Assembly: GCA_041485125.1 (NCBI GenBank)
Contig: JBGPIT010000297.1
Coordinates: 1 to 6,331, forward strand
Direction: 5' to 3'
Source of the DNA: JBGPIT01 sp041485125
Lineage (GTDB): Bacteria > Desulfobacterota > Binatia > UTPRO1
DNA length: 6,331 nt
The notes beneath the pieces are model-generated. The model had not been told where the DNA came from and made no database searches. It was given only the letters and a program-made list of their open reading frames with translations. The translations under genes and the position numbers were made by a program. Every line of letters begins with the position of its first letter. Position 1 is the first letter of the stretch. This document shows, one piece after another, positions 5,157 through 6,331 of the stretch.

Positions 5157-6331
5157 TGTGCCGCGTCCTTCGTGCGCCGCAACACGTAGAGATCCAGCAC
5201 GCCGACTCCGAGGTTCCCGTCGACTGGATGGCGGAGGGAGCTGATCAGCAACGTCGGGCGGCCGCGTCCGTCGGGATCGGGCGCACGGCGGATGTGCCAC
5301 CCGAACCAGCAGTCCGCTTCGTCGCCGAGCAATTCGGTGAGAACCTTTCCCGTACGCCCGGAGCGGAGCTCGACGCGGCCGACCCGGTCGGCGGTGCCGA
5401 GACGATGCCAAGGCGCACCGATGGCGACGTCCTCGACGCCGTCCCCGTCCAGATCGCCGGCGGCGACGACCATCCGTCCGTAGAGCTCGCCCGGCTGGCT
5501 CCCCGACCACTGCCGTAGCTCCTTCCCGGTGGCGCTGGAGTAGATGCGCAGCTCCCCTGGTATGCTCCGCGTCTGGTCTTCCGTTCCGGGCGCTGCCACC
5601 GCGATCTCGCCTTTGCCGTCACCGTCGAGGTCCGCGACCGCCGCCACGACCCCGCCGAAGCCGCCCCGGCGATCCGTTCCCTTCCAGTGGTACAGCTCCC
5701 TGCCGCTGGCCGACGAGAGGACCCACACCTCGCCGACCATCGCGCCAGCGGCATCCCTCGCATAGGGCGCTCCGACGACGAGATCGGGGTGCCCGTCGCG
5801 ATCGAGGTCGTCGACCCGGGCGACGTACCATCCGAAGGACCCCGACCCTCCCGGGATCGCGTAGGTCCGCAGCACCGAGCCGTCCTTACCGCTCAGGAGA
5901 TAGACACGACCGTCGTCCTGCGCGGGCGCACCGACAAAGAGGTCCGCGTGCCCGTCGCCATCCTGATCTCCGGCCAGCGTCAGGTCCCAACCCAGGTTCT
6001 CGCTCTCGGTCTCGGCGCGCTTCCAGAGCTGCTTGCCGGTCTTCGGAGAACGCGCGACCACGATACCCCGCATGCGCCCGTCGACCGGTGCGTGCGGCGC
6101 TGCGATGATCACGTCTGCGAGCCCATCGCCCGAGAGATCCGGCACCGGCATCACCCAGTGGCCGAAGAGCCCGTCCGGCCACTCACCGTCCCACTGGCGG
6201 ATCACCGCGCCTGTCGCGCCCGACCATACCATTGCGGTGCCGTTCTGGAGTGTCTTCTGTTGGAGCTTGAAGCGGGCGCCGGCGGCGATGTCCGCGTGGC
6301 CGTCGCCGTCGGCGTCGAGTGGCTCGCCGAA
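5111..6331 (-). CDS. FG-GAP repeat (integrin-alpha-like beta-propeller) protein, N-terminus outside the window
   Basis: The minus-strand frame is open from the right edge to a TAA at 5111-5113, giving 406 residues. An internal ATG at 6230-6232 is not the real start, because the 33 codons before it (to the edge) encode another repeat with DADGDGHAD. Seven Ca2+-binding loops are visible at window residues 6-14, 65-73 (DLSGDGLAD), 122-130 (DQDGDGHAD), 175-183 (DLDRDGHPD), 234-242 (DLDGDGKGE), 293-301 (DLDGDGVED) and 352-360 (DPDGRGRPT, degenerate). Each is followed by a hydrophobic strand, usually reading 'vvGAP', and most by a 'g.v.v.S..tGk.l..w' hairpin. Spacing is 53-59 residues, typical of FG-GAP/VCBS propeller blades. 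Such proteins are usually exported or surface-bound and act in adhesion or as binding scaffolds; the signal peptide would lie off the edge. The last 15 or so residues (HQGTNTRGTRRSDIK) are low-complexity and lie within the overlap with the convergent cytochrome gene. Confidence 0.93.
   Translation of the reverse strand, partial: FGEPLDADGDGHADIAAGARFKLQQKTLQNGTAMVWSGATGAVIRQWDGEWPDGLFGHWVMPVPDLSGDGLADVIIAAPHAPVDGRMRGIVVARSPKTGKQLWKRAETESENLGWDLTLAGDQDGDGHADLFVGAPAQDDGRVYLLSGKDGSVLRTYAIPGGSGSFGWYVARVDDLDRDGHPDLVVGAPYARDAAGAMVGEVWVLSSASGRELYHWKGTDRRGGFGGVVAAVADLDGDGKGEIAVAAPGTEDQTRSIPGELRIYSSATGKELRQWSGSQPGELYGRMVVAAGDLDGDGVEDVAIGAPWHRLGTADRVGRVELRSGRTGKVLTELLGDEADCWFGWHIRRAPDPDGRGRPTLLISSLRHPVDGNLGVGVLDLYVLRRTKDAAHQGTNTRGTRRSDIK

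Overview
This 6.3 kb window is GC-rich, with C or G at most third codon positions in the real genes. It holds four confident protein genes, one of them cut by the right edge, plus the last 56 codons of another gene at the left edge. Exported di-heme cytochromes, an FG-GAP beta-propeller protein and a lone TIR-domain protein together suggest a large-genome, high-GC Gram-negative environmental bacterium, such as Myxococcota or Planctomycetota. The lipoprotein signal and c-type cytochromes require a periplasm. The phylum is an inference; no marker gene is present.

Layout. Positions 1-171 (+) are the C-terminal tail of a protein that begins outside the window. Positions 172-514 are a convergent intergenic gap with only small dyads. 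Positions 515-1189 (-) encode a compact TIR-domain protein with two C-terminal transmembrane helices and a good ribosome binding site. Positions 1204-2043 lie between this gene and the divergent cytochrome pair. They hold no intact gene but several protein-like fragments in conflicting frames, and may be decayed coding DNA. Positions 2044-3618 and 3615-5156 (+) are a two-gene operon of tandem paralogous di-heme c-type oxidoreductases (DHOR family, PF06537, formerly DUF1111), joined by an ATGA stop/start overlap. The first carries a Sec-type signal and the second a lipobox. Positions 5111-6331 (-) are an FG-GAP/integrin-alpha-like propeller protein. It converges on the operon, overlaps its end by 46 bases and runs off the right edge.

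How the genes may work together. The two cytochromes are probably made as a unit and act in the periplasm, one soluble or N-terminally anchored and one tethered to a membrane by lipid. Their electron donor and substrate cannot be read from the sequence. The TIR protein looks like an NADase-type effector: it keeps the catalytic glutamate context and is anchored to the membrane. No cognate sensor, cyclase or other defence gene is visible beside it, so a defence role is only a hypothesis. The FG-GAP protein is probably an exported or surface protein, with no evident functional link to the operon except convergent overlap.
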